Under the pieces are notes generated by a model. It ran no database searches and was not told the DNA's origin. It saw only the letters and a program-made list of their open reading frames with translations. Below are positions 16,511-24,370 of a stretch of 41,563 nt of DNA, in pieces. The translations under genes and the position numbers were made by a program. The first letter of the stretch is position 1. Each line of letters starts with the position of its first letter. The stretch is from a bacterium (GTDB taxonomy: Bacteria > Acidobacteriota > Polarisedimenticolia > Polarisedimenticolales > Polarisedimenticolaceae): assembly GCA_024226515.1 (NCBI GenBank), contig JAAELQ010000158.1, positions 1 through 41,563 of the forward strand, written 5' to 3'.

Positions 16511-17479
16511 ATGTTCCCCACCCGCCGTCCCCGGCGTCTGCGCCGCTCTCCCGGGGTCCGCAACATGGTGCGTGAGACCCGGCTCGACCCCGCGGACCTG
16601 GTCTACCCGTTATTCGTGCGGTCCGGGTCCGGCGTTCGTGACGAGATCCCGTCGATGCCGGGCAATTACCAGTTGTCGATCGACACACTGCTGGAGGAAG
16701 TCGACGCGGCGTGGGACGACGGCGTGCGCGCGGTGCTCCTGTTCGGCATTCCGGACCGCAAGGACGACGTCGGTTCGGAGGCCTGGGACGACGAGGCCGC
16801 CGTGCAGGCAGCGGTCCGCGCGCTGAAGAAATCACGACCGGAGCTGGTCGTGATCACCGACGTCTGCCTGTGCGAGTACACCGATCACGGTCACTGCGGG
16901 GTCGTGCGTGACGGCGAGATCGTCAACGACGACACGCTCGAACTGCTGGCCCGCGCAGCCCTGTCCCACGCGCGCGCCGGAGCCGACTGGGTGGCGCCGT
17001 CGGACATGATGGACGGCCGAGTCGGCGCGATTCGCAATGCGCTGGACGAGGCGGGGATGGATCAGATCGCCATCCTGTCCTACGCGGCGAAGTACATGTC
17101 GGCGTTCTACGGGCCGTTTCGCGAGGCGGCGCAGTCGACTCCGCAGTTCGGCGACCGCAGCACGTACCAGATGGACCCGGCCAACGCGACCGAGGCCATT
17201 CTCGAGGTCGGCCTGGATCTCGACGAGGGCGCGGACATCGTCATGGTCAAACCGGCGTTGCCCTATCTCGACGTGATCCGCAGCATCAAGGATCGCTACG
17301 ACGTCCCCGTCGCGGCGTACAACGTCAGCGGCGAATACTCGATGCTCGTCGCGGCCGCCGAACGCGGCTGGGTCGATCGCGAGCGGGCGATGCTCGAGAT
17401 CCTGACGTCGATCAAGCGCGCGGGGGCCGACGTGATCCTGACCTACGACGCGCGTCGCGCGGCGCGCCTGGTGCGCTGA
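16511..17479 (+). CDS. hemB: Porphobilinogen synthase (delta-aminolevulinic acid dehydratase)
   Basis: A 322-residue enzyme of normal length that condenses two 5-aminolevulinate molecules to porphobilinogen, the second step of haem, sirohaem and cobalamin ring synthesis; cytosolic and usually octameric. The two Schiff-base lysines are present: K194 in [15 protein letters not shown] and K247 in [10 protein letters not shown]. The catalytic zinc site with three cysteines is intact (C119, C121 and C129 in [14 protein letters not shown]), so this is the zinc-dependent type. ATG 16511 lacks a clear Shine-Dalgarno at the right distance and may rely on coupling with the upstream zinc-finger gene. 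It heads a run of same-strand genes that includes hemL, so precursor supply and use are encoded together. Confidence 0.95.
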   Translation: MFPTRRPRRLRRSPGVRNMVRETRLDPADLVYPLFVRSGSGVRDEIPSMPGNYQLSIDTLLEEVDAAWDDGVRAVLLFGIPDRKDDVGSEAWDDEAAVQAAVRALKKSRPELVVITDVCLCEYTDHGHCGVVRDGEIVNDDTLELLARAALSHARAGADWVAPSDMMDGRVGAIRNALDEAGMDQIAILSYAAKYMSAFYGPFREAAQSTPQFGDRSTYQMDPANATEAILEVGLDLDEGADIVMVKPALPYLDVIRSIKDRYDVPVAAYNVSGEYSMLVAAAERGWVDRERAMLEILTSIKRAGADVILTYDARRAARLVR

Positions 17480-17525
17480 CTTGCCGCGCCGCCCGGCCCA
17501 GCGATCGCGCGGGGGCGAGCAGGCA

Positions 17526-18047
17526 ATGCTGTTCGCGCCACAAGAGTTGGCTCGCGCCGCCCGGACGGCACAGGCGCGACTGAAGCGGCTGGCGCAGGAG
17601 CCGATGCGCAGCCCGACCGAGAGCGAACTACGAAGCGAAGACGACCGAGCGATGATGCGCAAACTGCGCCGGTGGGGTACCCAGCTGGGATCGGAGTTCG
17701 GCCTGCGCTACGCGTCACTCGATCCCGAGAAGGACGGAGTCGTGGAGCACTACGGCGTGTGCTACGAGGACGGAGCGATCCTGATCCGGCTGCGTCATGC
17801 CAGGACGGGGCGCATGCTGAAGGAGTCGAGCCTCGTCGACACGCTGTGTCACGAGCTGGCTCACCTGAAGCACCTCGACCACTCGATTCGGTTCCGGCGC
17901 CTGTACGAGAAGATCCTGGCCCGGGCGCGCCGCCTGGGCATCTACCGGCCGGGCCCGTCGACGCCCGACCGTCCGTTTCAACTTGACCTGTTCGACGGCT
18001 CGAGTTGCGGCACGTCCGGCAAGGCCCGGACCGCTCGCGGGAGGTAA
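17526..18047 (+). CDS. YgjP/SprT-like zinc metallopeptidase-domain protein
   Basis: About 173 residues from ATG 17526; a TTG at 17481, one base after hemB, would add 15 residues but lacks a ribosome site. The key segment is H109-E-L-A-H113-L-K-H-L-D-H119, the HExxH zinc motif with a third histidine as in the YgjP (DUF45) and SprT families, followed by an aromatic- and arginine-rich helix (SIRFRRLYEKIL). No signal peptide or membrane span, so cytosolic. YgjP-type proteins are poorly characterised; SprT relatives cleave DNA-crosslinked proteins. Its stop is two bases before hemL and overlaps the hemL Shine-Dalgarno, so the two are translationally coupled. A tie to haem synthesis is inference from position only. 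Confidence 0.8.
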   Translation: MLFAPQELARAARTAQARLKRLAQEPMRSPTESELRSEDDRAMMRKLRRWGTQLGSEFGLRYASLDPEKDGVVEHYGVCYEDGAILIRLRHARTGRMLKESSLVDTLCHELAHLKHLDHSIRFRRLYEKILARARRLGIYRPGPSTPDRPFQLDLFDGSSCGTSGKARTARGR

Positions 18048-18049
18048 CG

Positions 18050-19345
18050 TTGAGTCGTTCTCTGTTCGAGGAAGCCACGCGATACATGCCGGGCGGGGTG
18101 AACAGTCCCGTGCGCGCGTTCCAGGCCGTCGGGGGGACTCCGGTGTTCCTGGCCCGCGGAACGGGACCGCGCGTGACCGACAGCGAGGGTAACGAGTACG
18201 TCGACTACGTGGGTTCGTGGGGGCCGTTGATCGCCGGCCACGCTCACCCGCGTGTCGTCGAGGCGCTGCGCGAACAGGCGGGGCTGGGGACGTCGTTCGG
18301 CACTCCCTCCGAGCTGGAGACGCAGCTCGCGCGCCGGGTGTGCGAGCGCGTCCCCGCGTGCGAGCGCGTGCGCTTCGTGTCGTCGGGCACCGAGGCGACG
18401 ATGTCGGCGATCCGGCTGGCTCGTGGGGTCACGGAGAGACCCGAGCTCGTGAAGATCGAGGGCTGCTACCACGGCCACGTCGATTCGCTGCTGGTGCAGG
18501 CCGGCTCGGGAGTGATGACCCTGGGCATCCCGGGGAGCCCCGGTGTGCCCGACGAGTTGGCGGGGCTGACCCACGTCGTACCGTTCAACGACGCGGACGC
18601 GATCGAGCGCGTCCTGAGCGCGCGCGAGGGACGCGTCGCGGCCGTCATCCTCGAGCCGATCGCCGGCAACATGGGGGTCGTCCCGCCCGCGGCGGGATAC
18701 CTCGACGCCGTACGCGAGATCACGCGCGCCCACGGCGCGTTGATGATCCTCGACGAGGTGATGACCGGCTTCCGGGTGCATCGCGGCGGAGCGCAGGCCC
18801 GCTACGGCGTCGAGCCGGACCTTTCCTGCTTCGGCAAGGTGGTCGGCGGCGGACTTCCCGCGGCGGCCTACGGCGGTCGCGCGGATCTGCTGGACCGGGT
18901 CGCCCCGACCGGCCCGATCTACCAGGCGGGGACGCTCTCCGGCAACCCGCTGGCCATGCGCGCCGGTATCGAGACACTGGACCTGCTGGACGAGCCCGGC
19001 GCCTACGAGCGCCTCGAGTCCACCGCGGCGCGCCTGGCGCAGGGGCTCGGCGCCGCCGCCGCGAGGTCCGGTGTGCCCACGACGCTGAACCGCGTGGGTT
19101 CGATGATGACCACGTTCTTCGGGGAGGGCACGGTCACGAACTACGCCACGGCCGCCGCGTCCGACACCGAGCGCTACGCGGCGTTCTTCCACGGGATGTT
19201 GCGGCGCGGCGTCTACCTGGCGCCGTCCCAGTTCGAGGCGGCCTTCGTCTCGCTGGCCCACGGAGAGGAAGAGATCGAACAAACGGTCCGCGCGGCACAC
19301 GAGGCGCTGCACGAGTTGAGCCGACAGGCTCCCGACGGAGAGTGA
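18050..19345 (+). CDS. hemL: Glutamate-1-semialdehyde 2,1-aminomutase
   Basis: Makes 5-aminolevulinate from glutamate-1-semialdehyde in the C5 pathway, directly feeding HemB; a cytosolic PLP enzyme. TTG 18050 is chosen as start because GGGAGG lies five bases before it and the protein then opens with SRSLFEEATRYMPGGVNSPV, the usual family beginning, giving 431 residues. The PLP lysine is K263 in CFGKVVGGGLP; SSGTEATMSAIRLAR, the GCYHGH segment and ILDEVMTGFR are further family signatures. It follows the metallopeptidase gene by two bases and precedes the UPF0173 gene by two bases. Presence of hemL indicates the C5 route rather than the ALA-synthase route. Confidence 0.95.
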   Translation: MSRSLFEEATRYMPGGVNSPVRAFQAVGGTPVFLARGTGPRVTDSEGNEYVDYVGSWGPLIAGHAHPRVVEALREQAGLGTSFGTPSELETQLARRVCERVPACERVRFVSSGTEATMSAIRLARGVTERPELVKIEGCYHGHVDSLLVQAGSGVMTLGIPGSPGVPDELAGLTHVVPFNDADAIERVLSAREGRVAAVILEPIAGNMGVVPPAAGYLDAVREITRAHGALMILDEVMTGFRVHRGGAQARYGVEPDLSCFGKVVGGGLPAAAYGGRADLLDRVAPTGPIYQAGTLSGNPLAMRAGIETLDLLDEPGAYERLESTAARLAQGLGAAAARSGVPTTLNRVGSMMTTFFGEGTVTNYATAAASDTERYAAFFHGMLRRGVYLAPSQFEAAFVSLAHGEEEIEQTVRAAHEALHELSRQAPDGE

Positions 19346-19347
19346 TC

Positions 19348-20031
19348 ATGGTTGAGCTTCGTTTTCACGGGCATTCCTGCTGGCAGATCGATCACGGCGA
19401 GCATCGCCTGCTGATCGACCCGTTCCTCGGCGACAACCCCAAGGCCGATATCGCGCCGGGCGACATCGACCGCCTCGACGCGATCGTGTTGACTCACGGC
19501 CACTTCGACCACATCGCCGACGCCGAGGAAATCTCGAACAAGACCGGCGCCCTCATCGTCTCCAACTTCGAGATCGCTACGTTCTTCGAGGGCAAGGGTT
19601 GTAAGGCGCACCCGATGCACATCGGCGGAGGCCGACAGTTCCCCTTCGGACACGTCAAGTTCACGATCGCGCATCACGGGTCCACCGGTCCCGGCGGCGA
19701 GAGCCTGGGCAACCCGATGGGCGTCGTCCTGACGCTCGGCGACCGACGCATCTACCACGCGGGCGACACGGGCCTGTTCCTCGACATGCAACTGATCGGC
19801 GAGGTGTCGGGGCCGCTCGACGTGGCGTTGCTGCCCATCGGCGACAACTTCACGATGGGCGTCGAGGACGCCGCGCGTGCGTCGAAGATGCTGGGCGCGC
19901 GCCTCACCGTGCCGATGCACTACGACACGTTCGATGTCATCGAGGTGGATGCGGCCGACTTCGCGGCCAGGGTCGAGGCGCAGGGCGGTAAGGCGAGGGT
20001 GATGCAGCCCGGCGAGTCGCTGCAGCTCTAG
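19348..20031 (+). CDS. UPF0173 metallo-beta-lactamase-fold hydrolase
   Basis: A 227-residue cytosolic protein, normal length for the UPF0173 (YtkL-like) family. Starts at ATG 19348, two bases after hemL, with GGAGAG upstream. The metal-binding signature is H50-G-H52-F-D54-H55 (THGHFDHIAD), with YHAGDTGLF and the terminal VPMHYDTF supplying the remaining histidine and aspartate ligands; the N-terminal RFHGHSCWQI is also typical. The reaction and substrate are unknown for the family. It is the last gene of the hemB-hemL run and ends convergently with the GGDEF/EAL gene, sharing one CTAG as the stop for both strands. Confidence 0.9.
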   Translation: MVELRFHGHSCWQIDHGEHRLLIDPFLGDNPKADIAPGDIDRLDAIVLTHGHFDHIADAEEISNKTGALIVSNFEIATFFEGKGCKAHPMHIGGGRQFPFGHVKFTIAHHGSTGPGGESLGNPMGVVLTLGDRRIYHAGDTGLFLDMQLIGEVSGPLDVALLPIGDNFTMGVEDAARASKMLGARLTVPMHYDTFDVIEVDAADFAARVEAQGGKARVMQPGESLQL

Positions 20032-22796
20032 GAGTTGACGGTTTCCTGGTCGGGCGTGGTGAACGCGACGTCCAGTTTCGGCGTCAATTCTTCGCCCGGG
20101 CAGGGCCTGCCGAACAGATAGCCCTGGCCGTAGTCGCAGTCGAACTGCCTCAGGCTGTCCCAGATGGCAGTCGTCTCGATGCCCTCGGCGACGACCTTCA
20201 GGCCCAGGTTGTGTGCCATCTCGATCGTCGACTTGACGATCACGGCGTCGTCGGCCTGGCTGTCGAGCGCCATGACGAACGAGCGGTCGATCTTCAACTC
20301 GTCGGCGGGCAGCTTCTTGAGGTAGCTCAGCGACGAGTAACCCGTGCCGAAGTCGTCGATCGAGATCTTGACCCCGAGGTCGCTCAGACGGTTCAGCACC
20401 TCCAGCGACCGCTCGGGGTCGTCCATCAGGGTGCTCTCCGTGATCTCGAGGATCAGCCGGTCGCACGGCATATTGCAGCTCTCGAGCAACACCTTGAGGT
20501 CCTGCGGCAGATCGCGTTCCTGCAGGTGGCGCGCCGAGAGGTTGACCGCCATCGCGATGTCGAGGTTCATCGCCTTCCAGGCCAGGTACTGGCCGATCGC
20601 CTTGCCCAGGACCCAGTGCGTCAACGGAATGATCAGCCCCGAGTGCTCGGCCAGGCCGATGAACTCGTCGGGCGGCAACATGCCGTGCTTCGGATGCTGC
20701 CAACGCACGAGCGCCTCGACGCTGAGGATGCGACCCGAGTCGATGGAGATCTTCGGCTGGTAGAACAGCGTCAGCTGATCCTTGGCGATCGCCTCGCGCA
20801 GCTCGGCGTTCAGCGACAGGTGCCGCACGCTGTTGTAGTCCTGCTCGGCATCGTAGATCGCGATCCCGGCGCGCTTGCGCTTGGCCTGGTACATCGCGAC
20901 GTCGGCGCGCTGGATCAGCTCGATCGTGTCCAGCCCGTGTTCGGGGAACAGCGCGATGCCGATGCTGGTCGAGACGTGCAGCGTCAACTTGCGCAGCAGG
21001 AACGGCTCGTTGAGCGCCTGGTCCAACTGCTCGGCCATGCGCATCGCCTCGCGCAACCCGGTGCGCGGCATCAGCACGGCGAACTCGTCGCTGCCGAATC
21101 GCGCAATCGTATGGGACGGATCGAGCGGGTTCTGCAGACGGCGGCCGATCAGCTGCAGCAACTGGTCGCCCACGTGGTGGCCCAGCGTATCGTTGATGTC
21201 GCGGAAGCCGTCGAGGTCCAGCAACAGCAGCGCCACCGACCAGCCGTTCTCGCGCGCCTCGCGCACCGACTTGTCGAAACGCTCGCGCAGCAGGATGCGG
21301 TTGGGAAGATTGGTCAGCGGATCGTGCGAGGCCTGATGCTGCAACGCATCCTGCTGGGCCCGGCGCTCGCTGATGTCGCGTACGACCCCCACACGCAACT
21401 GGTTCTTCTGGTCGACGACGGCGCCGACGGCGATCTCGAGCAGCGTCGTCTCGCCGTCCGAGCGCTTGCCGACCACCTCGTGCTGTCCTTCCTTGCGCCA
21501 GATCGTCTCGGCGTCCTCGCCGCTGTGGGCCGGCGCGGAGATCAACTCTCCGATGCGGCGCCCGATCGCCTCGGCGGCGGGATAACCGAACATCTTCTCC
21601 GCCGCGGGGTTGAACATCTGGATCGAACCCGCCTCGTCGAGGATCATGATCGCGTCGAAGCTGCTCTCGACGACGTGGCTCATCAGGCTCTCGGTCTGCT
21701 GCAGGCGCACGCCCTGTAGCAACAGGGTCAGGCCCTGCTGGTCCATCTTGCGCCAGATCGCGGCGGCGTAGGCGCCGAACGACGCCAGCAGCCAGGGCGA
21801 CACGTCCAGCATCTGCGTGGTCAGCACCTGCATCGCCAGCGACGCCAGAAACGCACCGGCGCCGACGGCGAGCATCAGCAGCAGACCCTTGCGCCACGAG
21901 GTCGCATCCATCACCGGTGCGACCAAGAGTGTGATCAGGAACAGCAACGGAACCGTCAGCACGGGGCCTGCGCGCTCCAGCGCGCGCCCCTGGCGTAGCG
22001 ATTCGAACGCGAGCCCCTGAAGGAGCGGACCCGGGATCGAGCTGCTCACCGGAACCGCGAGCTGATCGCTCAGCTCGACGGCCGTGGCGCCGACGATGAC
22101 GATCTTGCCCTCGACCTGGGTCGGGTCGAATTGACCGATCAGCACGTCGACGAAAGACAGGCAGGGGATGCTGCGGTGGTTGATGCCGTAGTCGACATAG
22201 AAGGCGTCGTCCGACGATCCGTGCTGAGTGGCCAGCAGGGCAGCCAGCGACGGCACCTCGTGCCCCTCGATCGTTTCGGCCATCCAGTAGCGCCGGATGA
22301 GGCCGTCGGCCGCCGGATGAACGTTGATCGATCCGACCATCGAATGTCGGCGGAAGCGGGCGAGCGGGATGTTCGCGGAGAGCTCGGCGCCCTCGTCGTG
22401 ACTCTGCGTCTGGAGGAACATCGGCAAGACGGCGCGGTGGCCCGCCTTGGCCAGCGACTCTTCGAGTTCGTCGTCCTGGTCGGGATGCGGGCCGCGGACG
22501 CTGAAGTCGATGTCGAACGCGACGCGCTGCGCACCGGCTTCCAGCAGATTGTCGAGGGCCGTTGCGTAGTATCCGCGATCCCACGGGAAGACCTCGAGCC
22601 GCTTGAGGCTCTCGGGGTCGATGGAGACGACGACTACGTCACCCGTCGACTCCCGCTCGGCCCAGCGGAATCGCAGATCCATCAGGTGGCGTTCGAGAAA
22701 CTCCAGGCCACCGAGCAAGTAGATCACCGCGATCAGCAGCGATACGACCAGCGAACGGGCGTAGCGCTTGATCAAGGTGATCGAAAGCTGTTGCAT
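20028..22796 (-). CDS. CHASE2-PAS-GGDEF-EAL cyclic-di-GMP signalling protein
   Basis: A 922-residue membrane sensor. An N-terminal membrane helix (about 14-32) precedes a periplasmic CHASE2 domain (about 35-290; WDRGYYATALDNLLEAGAQ, VAFDIDF, IVIVGATA), then about three more spans (290-350), a PAS domain (about 370-490; FDAIMILDEAGSIQMFNP), GGDEF (about 500-655) and EAL (about 670-910). The cyclase signature is degenerate, G568-S-D-E-F572 instead of GGDEF, so synthesis of c-di-GMP is doubtful. The phosphodiesterase site looks intact: E694-A-L-V-R-W, NLSARHL, EITES, DDFGTGYSSL and KIDRSFV. Most likely it breaks down c-di-GMP in response to an outside signal, influencing pili or biofilm. ATG 22796 is preceded by a good sigma70-like promoter. 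It ends convergently on CTAG with the UPF0173 gene. Confidence 0.93.
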   Translation of the reverse strand: MQQLSITLIKRYARSLVVSLLIAVIYLLGGLEFLERHLMDLRFRWAERESTGDVVVVSIDPESLKRLEVFPWDRGYYATALDNLLEAGAQRVAFDIDFSVRGPHPDQDDELEESLAKAGHRAVLPMFLQTQSHDEGAELSANIPLARFRRHSMVGSINVHPAADGLIRRYWMAETIEGHEVPSLAALLATQHGSSDDAFYVDYGINHRSIPCLSFVDVLIGQFDPTQVEGKIVIVGATAVELSDQLAVPVSSSIPGPLLQGLAFESLRQGRALERAGPVLTVPLLFLITLLVAPVMDATSWRKGLLLMLAVGAGAFLASLAMQVLTTQMLDVSPWLLASFGAYAAAIWRKMDQQGLTLLLQGVRLQQTESLMSHVVESSFDAIMILDEAGSIQMFNPAAEKMFGYPAAEAIGRRIGELISAPAHSGEDAETIWRKEGQHEVVGKRSDGETTLLEIAVGAVVDQKNQLRVGVVRDISERRAQQDALQHQASHDPLTNLPNRILLRERFDKSVREARENGWSVALLLLDLDGFRDINDTLGHHVGDQLLQLIGRRLQNPLDPSHTIARFGSDEFAVLMPRTGLREAMRMAEQLDQALNEPFLLRKLTLHVSTSIGIALFPEHGLDTIELIQRADVAMYQAKRKRAGIAIYDAEQDYNSVRHLSLNAELREAIAKDQLTLFYQPKISIDSGRILSVEALVRWQHPKHGMLPPDEFIGLAEHSGLIIPLTHWVLGKAIGQYLAWKAMNLDIAMAVNLSARHLQERDLPQDLKVLLESCNMPCDRLILEITESTLMDDPERSLEVLNRLSDLGVKISIDDFGTGYSSLSYLKKLPADELKIDRSFVMALDSQADDAVIVKSTIEMAHNLGLKVVAEGIETTAIWDSLRQFDCDYGQGYLFGRPCPGEELTPKLDVAFTTPDQETVNS

Positions 22797-22889
22797 ACAA
22801 TCCCGTTTTGAGGCGGGCGACCCTCACGCCCGTCAAAGCAAACGAACCGACTGCGATACCCCGAATCGAGGAACCGCTTTCACATCTGG

Positions 22890-22917
22890 AACATAAGTTT
22901 TGAAAACCCGTTGTCAA
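22890..22917 (-). promoter_or_regulatory. Sigma70-like promoter of the CHASE2/GGDEF/EAL gene
   Basis: On the minus strand TTGACA (22917-22912) is followed after 16 bases by TATGTT (22895-22890). This is the best -35/-10 pair in the window and lies in a locally AT-rich patch about 90 bases before the start codon at 22796. Confidence 0.5.
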
Positions 22918-22945
22918 ACCAGCGAGCTTCCGGGCTGTCGCGATA

Positions 22946-22979
22946 CCCGTCGGGCGACGGGACCCCGCCGGAGGCGGGG
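22946..22979. terminator. Two tandem hairpins downstream of efp
   Basis: CCCGTCG-GG-CGACGGG (22946-22961) and CCCCGCC-GGA-GGCGGGG (22963-22979) are perfect stems side by side just beyond the efp stop. Neither has a T tract, so Rho-independent termination is uncertain; they may stabilise the efp 3' end or separate it from the next promoter. Confidence 0.4.
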
Positions 22980-22997
22980 GAGGGGTGTCGGGATTCG

Positions 22998-23555
22998 CTA
23001 CTCGACGCGACCGGAGTAGCTGCCGTCCGCGGTGCTGACGCGGATGACCTCTTCTTCTTCGATGAACGGCGGAACCTGGACGATCAGGCCGGTCTCGACC
23101 TTGGCCGGTTTACGCTGTTTTGTCGCGGTGGCGCCCTTGATCGACGGGCTCGTCTCGACGATCTTCAGCTCGACGATCGCGGGAAGGTCCACTCCGACAG
23201 GGCTTCCGTCGTGCCAGCCCATCATCAGCGTCAGGTCGGGGACGAGGTACCGGACCGCGTCGCCGAGGAGGTCGGCGGCCAGAGCGATCTGCTCGTAGCT
23301 GCCGAGGTCCATGAAGTGGTACCCGTCTGCATCGTTATATAGGTACTGCATCTCGCGGGTCTCGATCGTGGCCTGCTCGACGTCCTCGCTGGAGCGCCAG
23401 CGGACCTCGGTCTGACTCCCGTCAATCAGATTGCGCAGCTTGGTCTGCACCACGGCCTGGCCCTTGCCCGGCGTGATGTGGTCCATCGCCATGACACGGT
23501 ACAGCACGCCTTCGCGCTTGATCACGTGTCCCTTGCGGATGTTCGTTGCCTTCAT
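22998..23555 (-). CDS. efp: Translation elongation factor P
   Basis: A 185-residue protein of standard length with the three beta-barrel domains of EF-P. It binds ribosomes stalled on proline runs and promotes peptide bond formation. The tip loop carries P29-G-K31-G-Q-A, so the modified residue is a lysine as in EpmA- or lysine-type EF-Ps rather than the arginine of the EarP type. The C-terminal domain has VPPFIEEEEVIRVSTADGSY, the EF-P signature region. ATG 23555 has GGAGAG six bases upstream. It stands alone, divergent from the exported-protein pair to its right. No epmA, epmB or earP is in the window, so the modification route is unknown. Confidence 0.95.
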   Translation of the reverse strand: MKATNIRKGHVIKREGVLYRVMAMDHITPGKGQAVVQTKLRNLIDGSQTEVRWRSSEDVEQATIETREMQYLYNDADGYHFMDLGSYEQIALAADLLGDAVRYLVPDLTLMMGWHDGSPVGVDLPAIVELKIVETSPSIKGATATKQRKPAKVETGLIVQVPPFIEEEEVIRVSTADGSYSGRVE

Positions 23556-23710
23556 CTGTGTCTCTCCGGGGGCACATCCTAGGGCAAAAAAGACCAGCCT
23601 TCCATGCTCGCCTGGGTTGATCCGAACCGTTGCCCGTCAGTTTCTCCGATTTCGCCTTTGGGACCGCCCGTCGATGTGTTTCGACGTAAGATCAGGAAGC
23701 GGAGGTGAAG

Positions 23711-24370
23711 ATGCGACCGAATTCGTGGTTTGCAGTCGTCGGTTCGGCTCTGGTTATCGTCTTGCTGGGTCCGGCGGCGTTCGGTACGACGTTGCTGCAG
23801 CAACAGGAGCTGTCGGAGCTTGTCGCCGAGTCCCGTCGCGCGGTCCTGGCCGAGGTCGCGAACGTACGGTACGCATACGACGAGCATCACCTGCCGAGCA
23901 CCTACCTGACGTTACGGGTGAACGACGCGCTGTACGGCGACCTCCCGGCCTCCGGCGAGACGTTCGAGATCAAGATCTACGGCGCCCCGGTGGCGATGCC
24001 GGACGGACTGCAGCTGTTCATCTCGGGCACGCCGCACTACCGGCGCGGCGAGCGCTATCTGTTCCTGTTGATCGAGGAGAGCCGCTGGGGCTTCACCAAC
24101 ACCGCTGGCTTGCCCTTCGGGGCGTTCCGCGTGAAGTCCGGCGCCGCGGGCGGGCTGCGGGCCGCCAGTGTCGGGGGCAACCGGCTGACGCTGGGGCAGG
24201 ACGGACTGGGCCGTTGGCTGGACCTCGACGAGCTGACGTCGGTCGAGCGTGCGGAGATCGCCGACCCCACGGCGGCCGTGCCCTACACCTTGCTGCGTCG
24301 CGCCGTGACCGACCTGTGGACCGCGGGCCCCGTCTTGCCGCAAGCGGCGGGGACGGGAGGCTCGCGATGA
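23711..24370 (+). CDS. Exported protein of unknown function, partner of matrixin gene
   Basis: About 219 residues from ATG 23711, chosen because GGAGG lies five bases before it; a GTG six bases earlier sits inside that site. A signal peptide (about 1-27; SALVIVLLGPAAFGTT) precedes a compact domain with LQQQELSELVAESRRAVLAE, then TLRVNDALYGDLPA and a RRGERYLFLLIEESRWGFTN segment. No catalytic motif is visible. The layout, a helix, then a beta-rich core with a YGA loop, is one I have seen next to secreted metalloproteases, but I know no named function. The stop overlaps the start of the next gene (ATGA), so the two are co-translated. A chaperone or inhibitor role towards the protease is a guess. 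Confidence 0.75.
   Translation: MRPNSWFAVVGSALVIVLLGPAAFGTTLLQQQELSELVAESRRAVLAEVANVRYAYDEHHLPSTYLTLRVNDALYGDLPASGETFEIKIYGAPVAMPDGLQLFISGTPHYRRGERYLFLLIEESRWGFTNTAGLPFGAFRVKSGAAGGLRAASVGGNRLTLGQDGLGRWLDLDELTSVERAEIADPTAAVPYTLLRRAVTDLWTAGPVLPQAAGTGGSR

Noticed and set aside
22946..22979. Classical Rho-independent terminator for efp
   Set aside because: Two strong stems but no T tract on the efp strand. Listed only as a possible terminator or 3'-end structure.
23605..23625. Another copy of the dispersed repeat (GCCTGGGTTGATCCG)
   Set aside because: It matches only the TTGAT part and differs in the preceding core, so chance similarity is likely.
23431..24366. Upstream extension of the matrixin gene in the same frame
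   Set aside because: The extension overlaps the efp gene and the exported protein gene in other frames. ATG 24367 with the ATGA overlap and a signal peptide is the natural start.
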